DNA of 64,000 nucleotides from Labrenzia sp. PHM005. GTDB taxonomy: Bacteria > Pseudomonadota > Alphaproteobacteria > Rhizobiales > Stappiaceae. A model generated the notes under the pieces. The model did not search any database. It was not told the origin of the DNA and worked only from the letters and a program-made list of their open reading frames with translations. The stretch is taken from assembly GCF_006517275.1 (NCBI RefSeq), contig NZ_CP041191.1:632501-696500 (forward strand), in the 5' to 3' direction. The translations under genes were made by a program, and so were the position numbers. Shown one piece after another: positions 35,611 to 44,983 of the stretch (position 1 is the stretch's first letter; each line of letters opens with the position of its first letter).

Positions 35611-37797
35611 TTAACCGGCGGAGCTCGTCAGCCGTTGCATCAGTTTCGATGCAGTGACTTCCAACGCAAATTTATCTTCAAACAGCGTGCGGGCCGAACG
35701 GCCATAGTCGCTGGCAAGAGCCGGATCGGTCAGAAGCTGTCCCAATGCCTCGGCCAATAGTTCTGGCTGGCGTGGCGGTACAAGACGACCGGTTTTGCCG
35801 TCCAGAATGGCTTCCCGGCAACCGTCCGCATCGGTCGAGACAATCGGCATGCCGAATGCCATGGCATTCAAAAGTGCCAGCGGTAGGCATTCCATGGTCG
35901 ATGACTGCACATAGACAGAGGCAGATGCATAATGAGCGGCCAGCTCATCCGGTGACAGGTTCGGGATCAGCTGAACAGATCCGCGCAGATCGTCCTTCAA
36001 AATACGCACCAGAAGATCGCGGCTGAGCGCGTTCATCGCCGGTGGATGGGCGCCGATGATGTGCAGTTCCGCCTCCATCGGGATCCAGCCCTTCTTCCGG
36101 CCAAAGGCAAAGGCTTCGATCAGACTGCGCGTGCCTTTGCGCGGGCCGGTCGACTGAACCGACAGGATGACCGGCTTGCCGCCGGGTGCCTTGCCCTCTT
36201 CCGATCCCGCGGGACGGCCGCAGGATTTGTCAAATCCGCTCCAATAGAAGACTTCGCCGTCATAACCTTCCTCGGCCCATTTCTGTCGGGTCGCATCGGA
36301 GCCGAACAGGAAGGTCAGATTGCCGGCCTTTGCCCGGGCTTCCAATCGCGCCAGCATCTTACCGGAGCGCATAACGAGGGACGGTTCATAGGTCTCGTGG
36401 ATGTACCAGAAGGCCGGTCCGGACCATTTTTCCAAAAGCGGCAGCGCCAGAGGCCAGCTGGCAAAGGAATTGATCAAAAGAGGGCCCTTGCCAGAGGTCT
36501 TGGACCGGTAGTGCCAGAGACGTAGCCGGGAGCCGACACCGGCAGATCCTTTCGCGGCAAATGAGAACAGCGGCTTCATGAAGCCGGGAATCCGGGGATC
36601 GCCGGCAAGGCGGGTCAGAAAATTGCCCGCCCGCCCCAAAAGACGCGATACTCGGCCTTCGGTGACAACGGGGCTGTGCATCTTGGTGTAATCATCAACC
36701 AAAGGTCCTGCGCCTAGGCTGATCACCCGGGTCGCAACACCCATGCCATGAAGCGCCGAGGCAACGTCTCGCAAAAGTACCGGCGCGCCGGTGCGGCTGA
36801 GTTCATGACTGATCAAGGTGACTGCGGATTGTTTCTTGTCGCCTTCGGGAGACAGCGACAGCGCTGGTGCGGACAAGCTCTTATCCGCATTGGCCTTCTG
36901 CGCTTCAACAATGTCCTTGTCGTACATCAGGCTCGCCGTTGCCTTTTCCAGATGCGGCGGCCATGGCGTGCTGGCGAGCGAATAACAATCGCGGTCTATA
37001 GCTGGAGCAATCGGATTCACCGGAGGATTTTCTGCCGCGTTTTTAAGGTATTTGGCGACAATTCCGGCAACTTCATTGGTAATGCGGTCGTCGCTCTCGC
37101 CAATCGTGTTGTTGGCATGCACCCGGTACGCATAGAGCTTGTCACGGATCAGAACCGGTTCTTCCAGAGCACTTGCTCGCAACATGAAGTCGAGATCATG
37201 CGCATAGCGGTAGTCCTCGAATGTGCCGATCTCTTCCATCAAGGAGCGATGAAACAGGAAGTTGCCGGTCGAAACGCCGATATTGTAGCGCAGGAGCAGG
37301 GACGAGATGTTCGGCGCGAGATCGAGCTCTTGCATCTTCAAATCCGCATACCAGTGCCGCCAGCGGTGATCGGCCGGCAATGGATTGCCATCGTCGTCAA
37401 TTGGATCGACATAAGTGCAGACGAAACGCGCCTTGCGCGCCATCGCGGTCTCCACGCAGCGGCGGATCCGGCCAGGCAGGAAATAATCGTCCGAATTGAG
37501 GATCGCCAGATACTCGCCAGTGGCTTTTTCAAGACCCTCATTGATCGTGTTGTGAGCGCCCTTGTTCTCCCGGCCGCTGACATGGATGGTCAGGCCGTCT
37601 TCCTGCGGCAGCTCCGCGACCGTGCGTTTCAGGACTTCTAAGCTGTCATCCTTGGAGCCATCATCAATGACGATGATTTCCAGAGGGCGCCAATCCTGTT
37701 TGGCAATCGACAACAAAGCATCCGCCACATAGCGCGCATGGTTGTAGACCGGCATGACAACCGAGACCAAAGGAGTGGCGAAAGTGGAATTCGTCAT
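35611..37797 (-). CDS. Two-domain glycosyltransferase (GT2 fused to GT4)
   Basis: Residues about 1-250 are a GT-A fold family 2 transferase: PLVSVVMPVYNHARYVADALLSI, IIVIDDGSKDDS and YLAILNSDDYFLPGRI, with NSDD as the metal/nucleotide-sugar motif. From about residue 330 a GT-B family 4 domain follows, with VILSVQSTGPRKGTRSLIEAF and a STMECLPLALLNAMAFGMPIVSTDADG segment. The second acidic residue of the usual E-x7-E motif is Asn here. A single polypeptide could add two sugars in sequence to a growing surface glycan in the cytoplasm. It overlaps the upstream epimerase gene by 4 bases. Donor sugars cannot be inferred, although the dTDP-rhamnose genes are nearby. Confidence 0.9.
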   Translation of the reverse strand: MTNSTFATPLVSVVMPVYNHARYVADALLSIAKQDWRPLEIIVIDDGSKDDSLEVLKRTVAELPQEDGLTIHVSGRENKGAHNTINEGLEKATGEYLAILNSDDYFLPGRIRRCVETAMARKARFVCTYVDPIDDDGNPLPADHRWRHWYADLKMQELDLAPNISSLLLRYNIGVSTGNFLFHRSLMEEIGTFEDYRYAHDLDFMLRASALEEPVLIRDKLYAYRVHANNTIGESDDRITNEVAGIVAKYLKNAAENPPVNPIAPAIDRDCYSLASTPWPPHLEKATASLMYDKDIVEAQKANADKSLSAPALSLSPEGDKKQSAVTLISHELSRTGAPVLLRDVASALHGMGVATRVISLGAGPLVDDYTKMHSPVVTEGRVSRLLGRAGNFLTRLAGDPRIPGFMKPLFSFAAKGSAGVGSRLRLWHYRSKTSGKGPLLINSFASWPLALPLLEKWSGPAFWYIHETYEPSLVMRSGKMLARLEARAKAGNLTFLFGSDATRQKWAEEGYDGEVFYWSGFDKSCGRPAGSEEGKAPGGKPVILSVQSTGPRKGTRSLIEAFAFGRKKGWIPMEAELHIIGAHPPAMNALSRDLLVRILKDDLRGSVQLIPNLSPDELAAHYASASVYVQSSTMECLPLALLNAMAFGMPIVSTDADGCREAILDGKTGRLVPPRQPELLAEALGQLLTDPALASDYGRSARTLFEDKFALEVTASKLMQRLTSSAG

Positions 37798-38780
37798 TGA
37801 TCGGCTGGGTCCAGCAGAGTTGAAAACAAGGTGGAGGACTGGCGCAAGTCAGACAGCATGCGCGCATATCCTTGGGAGAAAGTGAGGCTTGGTTGCCATT
37901 TCAAAACGGATTGTGCCTTGGAGATGTCCAGAACACTGACCGGGATATCGAAGCTGCGGCCGTCCTGATAGGTGACGGCCGGATTGAGATCCAGCTCGTT
38001 GCGCAAAACATCCAGGATCTCATTCAGGGACACGCCCGCGCCGCTGCCAATGTTGAATACTGGCTTGGCTAACGCCGAAATCTCTTCTTCAGGCGCATCT
38101 GTCAGCGCCACAAGGGCAGCAGTCAAATCAGCGATGTGGATGTAGTCCCGAACGACACTGCCATCCCCCCAGATGGATATCGGAGTTCCTTCCAGCGCCT
38201 GAAAAATGAACGTGCTGGCCGCGCCCTGGCGCTTGGCCGGATTTTGACCGGCGCCATAGGGATTGGAAATGCGGGCAATGCGGCAATCGATGCCGTGAGA
38301 CTTGCGGTAGTAGCAGAGGTAAATCTCCGCCGATGCCTTAGAGACGCCATAAGCATTGGTCGGATTGAAGGGATGGTCTTCATCCACCGGTGTCCGGGTG
38401 ATTGGACCATAGACCGTGCCGCCAGAAGAGGAGAAGATCACTTGAGCTGGTGTTCCAGCCGCCTTACGGGCACGGAGCACTTCCAGCAAGGACACCATTC
38501 CGCGCAAGTTGGCATCGAGATCGGCCACCGGATTGGCATCCGCAGAAGCTGGGACGGTCGTCCAGGCATAGTGATGGATCACATCGATGCCGTCGACCAA
38601 CGTCGCCCAATCGACAGATCCGCTATCGACCTTGCGAAATTCGACCGGCAGCATTTCCGTTATGGCGCTGTTTGGTTCCACCACATCGGCCAGAACCACT
38701 GTATCGCCTCGCCGGTGAAGCGCCAGGGCGACATGGCGGCCAATAAACCCACACCCGCCGAGAACCAGATGCGTGCTCAT
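37794..38780 (-). CDS. NAD-dependent nucleotide-sugar epimerase/dehydratase
   Basis: The 328-residue extended SDR has GGCGFIGRHVALAL at the N-terminus, SSSGGTVYGP near residue 118 and YGVSKASAEIYL with catalytic Tyr and Lys, followed by the substrate segment ISNPYGAGQNPAKRQGAASTFIFQAL. This is the layout of GalE-like UDP-sugar 4-epimerases. It would supply a nucleotide sugar to the adjacent transferases; the gene overlaps both neighbours by 4 bases, so all three are coupled. UDP-glucose, UDP-GlcNAc or a uronic acid are all possible substrates. Confidence 0.88.
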   Translation of the reverse strand: MSTHLVLGGCGFIGRHVALALHRRGDTVVLADVVEPNSAITEMLPVEFRKVDSGSVDWATLVDGIDVIHHYAWTTVPASADANPVADLDANLRGMVSLLEVLRARKAAGTPAQVIFSSSGGTVYGPITRTPVDEDHPFNPTNAYGVSKASAEIYLCYYRKSHGIDCRIARISNPYGAGQNPAKRQGAASTFIFQALEGTPISIWGDGSVVRDYIHIADLTAALVALTDAPEEEISALAKPVFNIGSGAGVSLNEILDVLRNELDLNPAVTYQDGRSFDIPVSVLDISKAQSVLKWQPSLTFSQGYARMLSDLRQSSTLFSTLLDPADQ

Positions 38781-41700
38781 CGCTGCACCTCAGGCAAATG
38801 GGTTGTCGCATAGCCAAAGCCTGCTTGTTCTGCGGCAAACAGCATGACCCGCTCTAGCGTATGGAGAAGCGTGCCGTCTTCCGGCAAAGGTTCAGCCGGA
38901 TAATCGGCCCAGTCGAGACCAAGATCGAACATGGGTTTCAAGGCCTCCCGGCGGGCCCAGAACATCGTACCAACCGGCCAATCAAAGGCGTTCGGCAATG
39001 GTGCCGTCCTGCCCATTTTTGTCGCCAGTTCTTCTGCAATTTCGAGATTTGCATCCCAGCCGATCAGATGCGGGTCTTCAGGGAAGACAAGGCCCAGCTC
39101 CGGATCCGCTTTGAAGGCCGCGAGGCAGGCATCTGCAGCTGCATTCTGGCCGCCAATCAGATGCTCCCAAAGGAAAGTGCGCCAAGTGTCGCCCATAGCT
39201 GCTTCCACATGCGGCGATTTTTTGCCATGCACATGGCCAATAACGTCATATTGTTGCAGCTGATCCGGGTCGAGGCCGCTCAAGAACGGACCTATGTCCC
39301 GCCCGGCGTTGCGGACCACTTCGACTTTGACCGTGCCCGGCAGCACCACCCGGGACAGGGCCTGCATGGCATAATCGGCTTTTTGATCATCCGGGACGGT
39401 AATGATCACATCAATTGTGCTGGCGTTCGACTGGAGTTTATCCAAAAACTCATCAATCAGATCGACATAGAAAAAATGCCCGTGCAGCAGAGCCTTGATC
39501 TCAACGGGTTCGGATTTCCTGCCGGACAAAGCGATGACGTCATGGGTCCAGCGGCCATCTTTCTTACCGTTTTCCAGCCAATCCGCCAAAGGATCCCGAG
39601 CACTGTCCGATGTCATCAGGTCTTCGAAATAGATCAAGGGATTGAAGCCTGCAAGCGGACGGCGCAGATCGGTTGGTATCAGCTTCGATCCGGTGGTGCG
39701 GGAAACACGGGACCTCAAGAGATAAGTGTGCAGGAAGTCCTGCGGGTATTTGTCGGCTGAGTTGCTTCCGCCAAACACATTCTCGTTGAACGCAGGTGGT
39801 TCTGCAGCGCGGATCAGCTGATAATCATTGCCGATCAACTCAGCATCTTGTTTTGCTAGTGCCCCAATGCAGATCAGATTTTCGACAAAGGCTCCAAGGT
39901 CCAGGTGGCTGCTCACCAAGTCCGCGCTTGCTTTGGAGCGCGCTGCATACGCGTCTTTGTCATCGGCAAGCGTATGAATCGACGCCACCATAGGTTCCAG
40001 ATCCAAGTAAGGTGAAACCAGGGTCTTCAAAGTAGCGTCAACGGCCAGAACGTCGGCAACGCTGCTGCCGTTTTCAAAGCAGAATACCGGTTTCCCGGCA
40101 GCGGCAGCTGACACCGCAAACCGGGACATTGCATCGAGCGGCGCGGTCAGAGCAAAAGCATCGGCTAGCCCGATACCTGCTTCAGCCGCGTTGTTTGCAC
40201 TTACGATCTGGCAGTGGCCCTCGATTCCGGCTCTCCGGATCTGTTCAACGATCAGACGGTGATAGGCGTTTTCATCCCCGCTGTGCACGTCGCTGGTAAG
40301 CCAAACAAATTTCAACTGCCGGCCCGATTTCGTCGCAGCACCGGCTTTTACGGCGAGTGCCAGGAATGTCTCGATGCCTGATTGCGGCCCCAGGTCTCCA
40401 GCACCGGCTACAACAAAAGCATCTGCATCTCTTTCCGGCCGGATCCGGTTACGAAGCGCCGCATCTGCGATTGGCTCTTGCCCGTCGACATCCCCATAAG
40501 CCGGCGGTGCGATGATGTCCTTCTGCCGGCGGGACAGATAAGTATGCTCGGCCTCGAAAGAGGCGGCCACTGTCTGGGATGGGAAGACCAACCTATGCGC
40601 CCACGGCAGAAATTCGTAAGCGCTGCCGAACGGACGAACCGCGGAAGAAAACTCATCAACCAGCTGAACGATGCCAAGACCAGCTGCGGCTAGGCCGCGG
40701 ACATTGATCCGGCTCTTGAGTGACAAGGAGATTGCAAACTCGGGATGAAGTTCGGCAACAATGCGCGCAAGAACTTCATTGCGGTCAATCGCCTCCATGT
40801 CGTTTTCATCCGGAAATTCCACGATTGCCGCATCCCGGCTGGTAAACACCTCAGCCTGGGCGTCGCCTGGTTGGAGCAGGACGATCACGTCTTTTGACGC
40901 CTGCAACTGCTTTATCACGTTCAACGTGAACGACATTTCCACGGCAGTCAGATCTGGCTCCACCAGGAGCAAAACCCTGGCTTGGTCCGTATCAGCCAGG
41001 TCCGGCATGGACATTCGTTTGGCTGGCGTCACGCAGGGCCGGTCTTCGGCTTGGCCGAACAGAATGAAATGGCGCAGAAGACCGAAACCAGACGTGTCCA
41101 CGTCCGGATTGCGGCGAGCATAATAATCCGGGTCAAATCCGGCGGACGGCGCCTGGCGCTGCGCTTCGCCGGTCTGGAGATAATGCTCAAGCGGATCCTG
41201 ATTGTCCGCGCGTGCCTGATCCATCAGCGCGTAGACATTTTCATCAAACAGACCACTTGTCCGAATTGCCTCAATGGCAGGATCCGTTTCGACTTCAGGT
41301 GCGCCTTTCAGCATCCGAGCCAGCTTCGCCTTGACGCGTTTGCCCGCCCGGGTGGCAAGTTCTTCATATCCGACATCCATTGTGCCGGTTTGTATAAGAC
41401 TGGCGAACTGCCGCTTGAGCGTTGCCCGATCCTGAAGCGCCTGCGGATTGCCGCTGTTGTAAAGCACGTTCAGAGCTTCGTTGATCTCATCGAGGTCAAG
41501 ACTGAAGGCACCGCCGGTGTTTACAGCGAGGCGGTCCCATTTCAGGGCCTTTGGCATTAGGCTTTCGCGCTCGTCCAAAAAGGCATCACGCTGCGCTGAG
41601 ATTGCATCCCGGTCCCGAGTGACTGCACCGAGCTCCAGATTGACCTCGTGCAACCGGCTTAAGATATCCTCGCCCCAGCGTTGTTTATCGCCAAGCTGGA

Positions 41701-42469
41701 CCGCGCGCATATGCGCGTCTCCCAATAGCGAGAAGTAACCCCGCACAGTTGCGACCGTTTCGTCTCCCTTGGCACTGCTGAAAAGAAGCGCCAGCAGTGG
41801 ATCGAGGTTTTCGATCGGAGCACTGCCGGTGTAAGCGACACCCAGGCCGTTCGAATGAATGAATTCAAATGTTGGATATTTCGCCTTGATCTCCTGGAAG
41901 TACTGCCAAACACCAAAGTCTTCCCGGTACACATTGGTGTCATGGAAGAGCACGATGCAGCGGTCGCTCATCTTCGGCAGGTAGGTCTCGAAATCCTCGC
42001 GCACTGCCTCATAGGTGTGCAGGCCATCGATGTGCAACAGATCAACGCTGCCATCTTCTATCTGTTGGCGGCCGTCGGCAAAACTCATGCGCATCAGGCG
42101 GGAAAAATGGCCAAAACGCGGATCGTGCCAGGATTTCAGGTCCGCATAAACATCTTCGCCATAAAGACCGGCTTGCTCGTCTCCAAACCAATGATCTATG
42201 CCGAAACACTCCGTGTTGAGCTGATACTTGGCAACAGCCTGCGCGAAGGTGCAGTAGGAATTGCCAGTGTGAACACCAAGCTCAACAAACCGGCGCGGCT
42301 CGGAAACAGCCATAACCCAGGCAGCGAACGGCAAATGTCCGGCCCAGGAATCTGGATGCACAAGGCGGTCCGGGATCGACAGAGCCGGTTCCAATCCGCG
42401 TTTGCTGGCGCAAATCGCCTGCCAGAGGGTTGTGCTGTCTTCGGAGATCGGTCCGGCTGGTTTTGTCAT
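38777..42469 (-). CDS. Giant multi-domain glycan enzyme: methyltransferase, PDV repeats, GT-B-like region and RgpF domain
   Basis: This 1230-residue protein combines several parts. Residues about 40-220 are a class I methyltransferase (ELGVHTGNSYCTFA and DLLHIDGLHTYEAVREDFETYLPKM, Methyltransf_24-like). About 380-490 contain two copies of a ~45-residue PDV repeat, such as FDPDYYARRNPDVDTSGFG followed by HFILFGQAEDR. About 495-880 resemble a GT-B glycosyltransferase. About 990-1230 match the rhamnan synthesis F domain, with LLHGHFFYVDLIDEF, NAGRDIGPFLSGL and VIGHVHGKKSPH. RgpF proteins transfer rhamnose in cell-wall rhamnans, which fits the dTDP-rhamnose genes 2 kb away. Capping by methylation is a plausible role for the N-terminal domain. 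Its stop overlaps the epimerase start by 4 bases. Confidence 0.86.
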   Translation of the reverse strand: MTKPAGPISEDSTTLWQAICASKRGLEPALSIPDRLVHPDSWAGHLPFAAWVMAVSEPRRFVELGVHTGNSYCTFAQAVAKYQLNTECFGIDHWFGDEQAGLYGEDVYADLKSWHDPRFGHFSRLMRMSFADGRQQIEDGSVDLLHIDGLHTYEAVREDFETYLPKMSDRCIVLFHDTNVYREDFGVWQYFQEIKAKYPTFEFIHSNGLGVAYTGSAPIENLDPLLALLFSSAKGDETVATVRGYFSLLGDAHMRAVQLGDKQRWGEDILSRLHEVNLELGAVTRDRDAISAQRDAFLDERESLMPKALKWDRLAVNTGGAFSLDLDEINEALNVLYNSGNPQALQDRATLKRQFASLIQTGTMDVGYEELATRAGKRVKAKLARMLKGAPEVETDPAIEAIRTSGLFDENVYALMDQARADNQDPLEHYLQTGEAQRQAPSAGFDPDYYARRNPDVDTSGFGLLRHFILFGQAEDRPCVTPAKRMSMPDLADTDQARVLLLVEPDLTAVEMSFTLNVIKQLQASKDVIVLLQPGDAQAEVFTSRDAAIVEFPDENDMEAIDRNEVLARIVAELHPEFAISLSLKSRINVRGLAAAGLGIVQLVDEFSSAVRPFGSAYEFLPWAHRLVFPSQTVAASFEAEHTYLSRRQKDIIAPPAYGDVDGQEPIADAALRNRIRPERDADAFVVAGAGDLGPQSGIETFLALAVKAGAATKSGRQLKFVWLTSDVHSGDENAYHRLIVEQIRRAGIEGHCQIVSANNAAEAGIGLADAFALTAPLDAMSRFAVSAAAAGKPVFCFENGSSVADVLAVDATLKTLVSPYLDLEPMVASIHTLADDKDAYAARSKASADLVSSHLDLGAFVENLICIGALAKQDAELIGNDYQLIRAAEPPAFNENVFGGSNSADKYPQDFLHTYLLRSRVSRTTGSKLIPTDLRRPLAGFNPLIYFEDLMTSDSARDPLADWLENGKKDGRWTHDVIALSGRKSEPVEIKALLHGHFFYVDLIDEFLDKLQSNASTIDVIITVPDDQKADYAMQALSRVVLPGTVKVEVVRNAGRDIGPFLSGLDPDQLQQYDVIGHVHGKKSPHVEAAMGDTWRTFLWEHLIGGQNAAADACLAAFKADPELGLVFPEDPHLIGWDANLEIAEELATKMGRTAPLPNAFDWPVGTMFWARREALKPMFDLGLDWADYPAEPLPEDGTLLHTLERVMLFAAEQAGFGYATTHLPEVQR

Positions 42470-42547
42470 TCTTTAGCTCAAATTCCATGCGCTCTGAAAA
42501 TCCGTGCAAACCACAGCACAGCTTGAGATCTTATGCGCTTTTAAAGA

Positions 42548-43957
42548 CTAATCGCCGGGATTGCCATTGGCAGAGGCCAAAGAAATATCCAGCATTGGAA
42601 TCCCCATCAGGCCGCTGACAGTCTGGCTTGAGTGCGATTTGAAGATCAGTGCGTCATGCATCCAATGGTGCTGCACGTGTTCTTCTTGCGTTCCATCGGC
42701 CACTGCAACGGCAATCACATAAGAGCCCTTCGGCAGCGCCGGCATCGGGAAACGGAACTTTGCGGTAAATGTCGTACCGGCCTTGAAACTGACCTTGGAC
42801 GTACCATCGTCCTGCGCCGTGGTTAGGTAGGTGTTGTCGCCAAACAGCGCCTGGCCGAGCCGGTCTTTGATGTAGAAACCGACGATGGGCTGATCCAGAT
42901 CCTGTTCGGCCTTGATATCGCAGGACAGGATTGTCTCCTCACCGCCGACAATCCAACGGTAAGGCTTGCCGTCTGGATCGGTGAACCGGACATTTTTGAT
43001 CCGGGCGCCACCTGCACCAAAGTCACCACCATTGTTTTCTTTAAAGGCAAAAACCTCAAGATCGTTTCGCAGATTGCTTCCGTTCACCCACTCACGCCGG
43101 CCATCAATCCAGTCTTCCGGCGGAACAATAATGCGGTCATCCCCGCCGGAGACGTCCGCTTCTTCGTCCCCCGCCTCTTCGGCGTCCTGGGTGTCGGACG
43201 GTTTCACATCATCCTGGAACATCTCGCCGAAATAGAGTTCGCACACCGCCTTGGCGCTGCCTTCAGCCTTGAGTTCACCGCCATCCAGCCATATCGCCCG
43301 GTCACACAGGCCGATCACCGCTGCTGTGTCATGGCTGACGAAGAGGATGGTGCCGTTTTCGCGGAATTTTCGCAAATACCGCATGCATTTCTGACCGAAA
43401 GCGACATCACCCACAGCAAGTGCTTCGTCGATCACCAGTATGTCGGCGTCCACATGGGCGATCACAGCAAAAGCGAGGCGGACAAACATGCCGCTCGAAT
43501 AGGTCTTTACCGGCTGGTCGATAAACTGGCCGATATCAGCAAACGCAACGATATCGTCGAACCGCTCGTCGACCTCTGCTTTGCTCAGGCCATAAAGCGC
43601 CGCGTTGAGATAGACATTCTCCCGGCCAGTGAAATCCGGATTGAAACCGGCACCGAGCTCCAAAAGAGCAGCCACCCGGCCATGAGTTGTGACGGTGCCT
43701 TCGGTTGGTGTGAGCGTGCCGCAGATCAACTGAAGAAGTGTCGATTTCCCCGAGCCGTTTCTGCCGATGATGCCGACAGCTTCGCCTTTGACCACATTAA
43801 ACGACACGTGATCGAGCGCCGTGAACGGCTGATGATATTGCCGCCTGCCAAAACTCACCAATTCAGCCAAGCGATGGATCTGGCGGTTGAACAGCCTGAA
43901 TTTCTTCGTCAGACCGGAGACTTCGATGACGTTTGTGTTTTGAGCATCAGAGGACAT
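42548..43957 (-). CDS. wzt: Wzt-type ABC transporter ATPase for surface polysaccharide export, with C-terminal glycan-binding domain
   Basis: The 469-residue protein has an ATPase domain (about 1-240) with Walker A GRNGSGKST, the signature YSSGMFVRLAFA, Walker B ILVIDEALAVGD and the polysaccharide-type LLELGAGFNPDFTGRENVYLNAALYG. An acidic linker (about 247-265) follows. About 310-450 form a beta-sandwich like the Wzt C-terminal domain, which reads the modified end of the O-polysaccharide before export. It pairs with the permease gene, overlapping it by 11 bases. Presence of the Wzt C-domain means chain-end modification, perhaps by the methyltransferase of the adjacent 1230-residue protein, is likely required for export. 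Confidence 0.92.
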   Translation of the reverse strand: MSSDAQNTNVIEVSGLTKKFRLFNRQIHRLAELVSFGRRQYHQPFTALDHVSFNVVKGEAVGIIGRNGSGKSTLLQLICGTLTPTEGTVTTHGRVAALLELGAGFNPDFTGRENVYLNAALYGLSKAEVDERFDDIVAFADIGQFIDQPVKTYSSGMFVRLAFAVIAHVDADILVIDEALAVGDVAFGQKCMRYLRKFRENGTILFVSHDTAAVIGLCDRAIWLDGGELKAEGSAKAVCELYFGEMFQDDVKPSDTQDAEEAGDEEADVSGGDDRIIVPPEDWIDGRREWVNGSNLRNDLEVFAFKENNGGDFGAGGARIKNVRFTDPDGKPYRWIVGGEETILSCDIKAEQDLDQPIVGFYIKDRLGQALFGDNTYLTTAQDDGTSKVSFKAGTTFTAKFRFPMPALPKGSYVIAVAVADGTQEEHVQHHWMHDALIFKSHSSQTVSGLMGIPMLDISLASANGNPGD

Positions 43958-44774
43958 CGGAAAACCCTCTTCTCATCCGCTGGAACGCAGCAAAACCAGC
44001 ACCAGCGACCCCAAGCGCAATCACATAATAGATCAGCAACCCGGTCCAATCCGGCGGGTCTGTTGTGAACACGACAACGCGGGATTGCTCAATGATGAAG
44101 GTCAGTGGGTTGAACATGAAGACCGGCCACAGATGATCCGGAAGCATCGAGATCGGATAAAACACCGGCGACATGAACAATAGCACGGTCGCCGCCAATC
44201 CCATCAACTGGCCGATGTCGCGCAAGTAGACGGACGCACCGGCGATCAACCAGGAAATCCCGCACAGCAGAATGGTGAACGGCAGAATGATGAGCGGCAG
44301 CCACAGCGTTCCAATGGAAATCGATCCAGTCACGAACAACTGGAATCCCAGGAAGATAAAAAGACCTACGAAATACTGCAGCAGAGCTGTGGAGACGACC
44401 ATCACCGGAAAGATTTCAAGCGGGAACACCAGCCGCTTTACCATATTGGCATTGGAAACAATAATGCTTGGCGCGCGGGTAATGACTTCGGAGATGAAGC
44501 TGTGCGTGATCAACCCGATAAACAGAGTCAGTGCAAACCCCAGGCTGCCGTTTGTTGCCGGCGCTGCTCCCTTGGCGGCCCATCGCATCTGGAACACAGT
44601 GCCGAACATGAAAGTAAAGATCGCCAGCATCAAAAGCGGAACGAAGAACGTCCACGCCAGCCCCATGACAGAGCCACGGTAACGAGCCAGCATATCCCGG
44701 CGGAACAAGGGCGCCGCTATGTTCATGTACTGCCCAAATTTGCTCGCTGGTGTGCTCCGATCAGCCAAGGTCAT
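43947..44774 (-). CDS. wzm: Wzm-type ABC transporter permease for surface polysaccharide export
   Basis: This 275-residue protein is an ABC-2 permease with about six membrane helices and the conserved N-terminal LFRRDMLARYRGSVMGLAWTFFVPLLMLAIFTFMFGTVF segment. The C-terminal part holds LFMSPVFYPISMLPDHLWPVFMFNPLTFIIEQSRVVVF, the usual family signature. It forms the path that moves undecaprenyl-linked polysaccharide across the inner membrane with Wzt. The two genes overlap by 11 bases. Together with the Wzy-like protein at 29593 it suggests two different polysaccharide export routes in this region. Confidence 0.92.
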   Translation of the reverse strand: MTLADRSTPASKFGQYMNIAAPLFRRDMLARYRGSVMGLAWTFFVPLLMLAIFTFMFGTVFQMRWAAKGAAPATNGSLGFALTLFIGLITHSFISEVITRAPSIIVSNANMVKRLVFPLEIFPVMVVSTALLQYFVGLFIFLGFQLFVTGSISIGTLWLPLIILPFTILLCGISWLIAGASVYLRDIGQLMGLAATVLLFMSPVFYPISMLPDHLWPVFMFNPLTFIIEQSRVVVFTTDPPDWTGLLIYYVIALGVAGAGFAAFQRMRRGFSDVL

Positions 44775-44925
44775 TCACCAGTTCCTGAAGTGCGATCATA
44801 ATGCTTCATTTCAGACGGTTTTCTTTTCTCATGTTCCGCGCGGAATACGTTATCCAAGGGCCGATCTCAAGCATGTTGCGCCGGCCTGCTCGGTGAAACT
44901 GAAGTGCAAGCGCCTTTAGAGTTGC

Positions 44926-44955
44926 AAAATGGCGGAAGCATGATGCTTCCGCCAC
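44926..44955 (-). terminator. Rho-independent terminator of the dTDP-rhamnose operon
   Basis: TGGCGGAAGCA and TGCTTCCGCCA (44930-44954) form an 11-base stem with a 3-base loop; on the minus strand it is followed by TTTT. It lies 30 bases after the rfbB stop, between the rhamnose genes and wzm. Confidence 0.8.
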
Positions 44956-44983
44956 TCTGATTATATTGATTTTAGCCTCAGGC

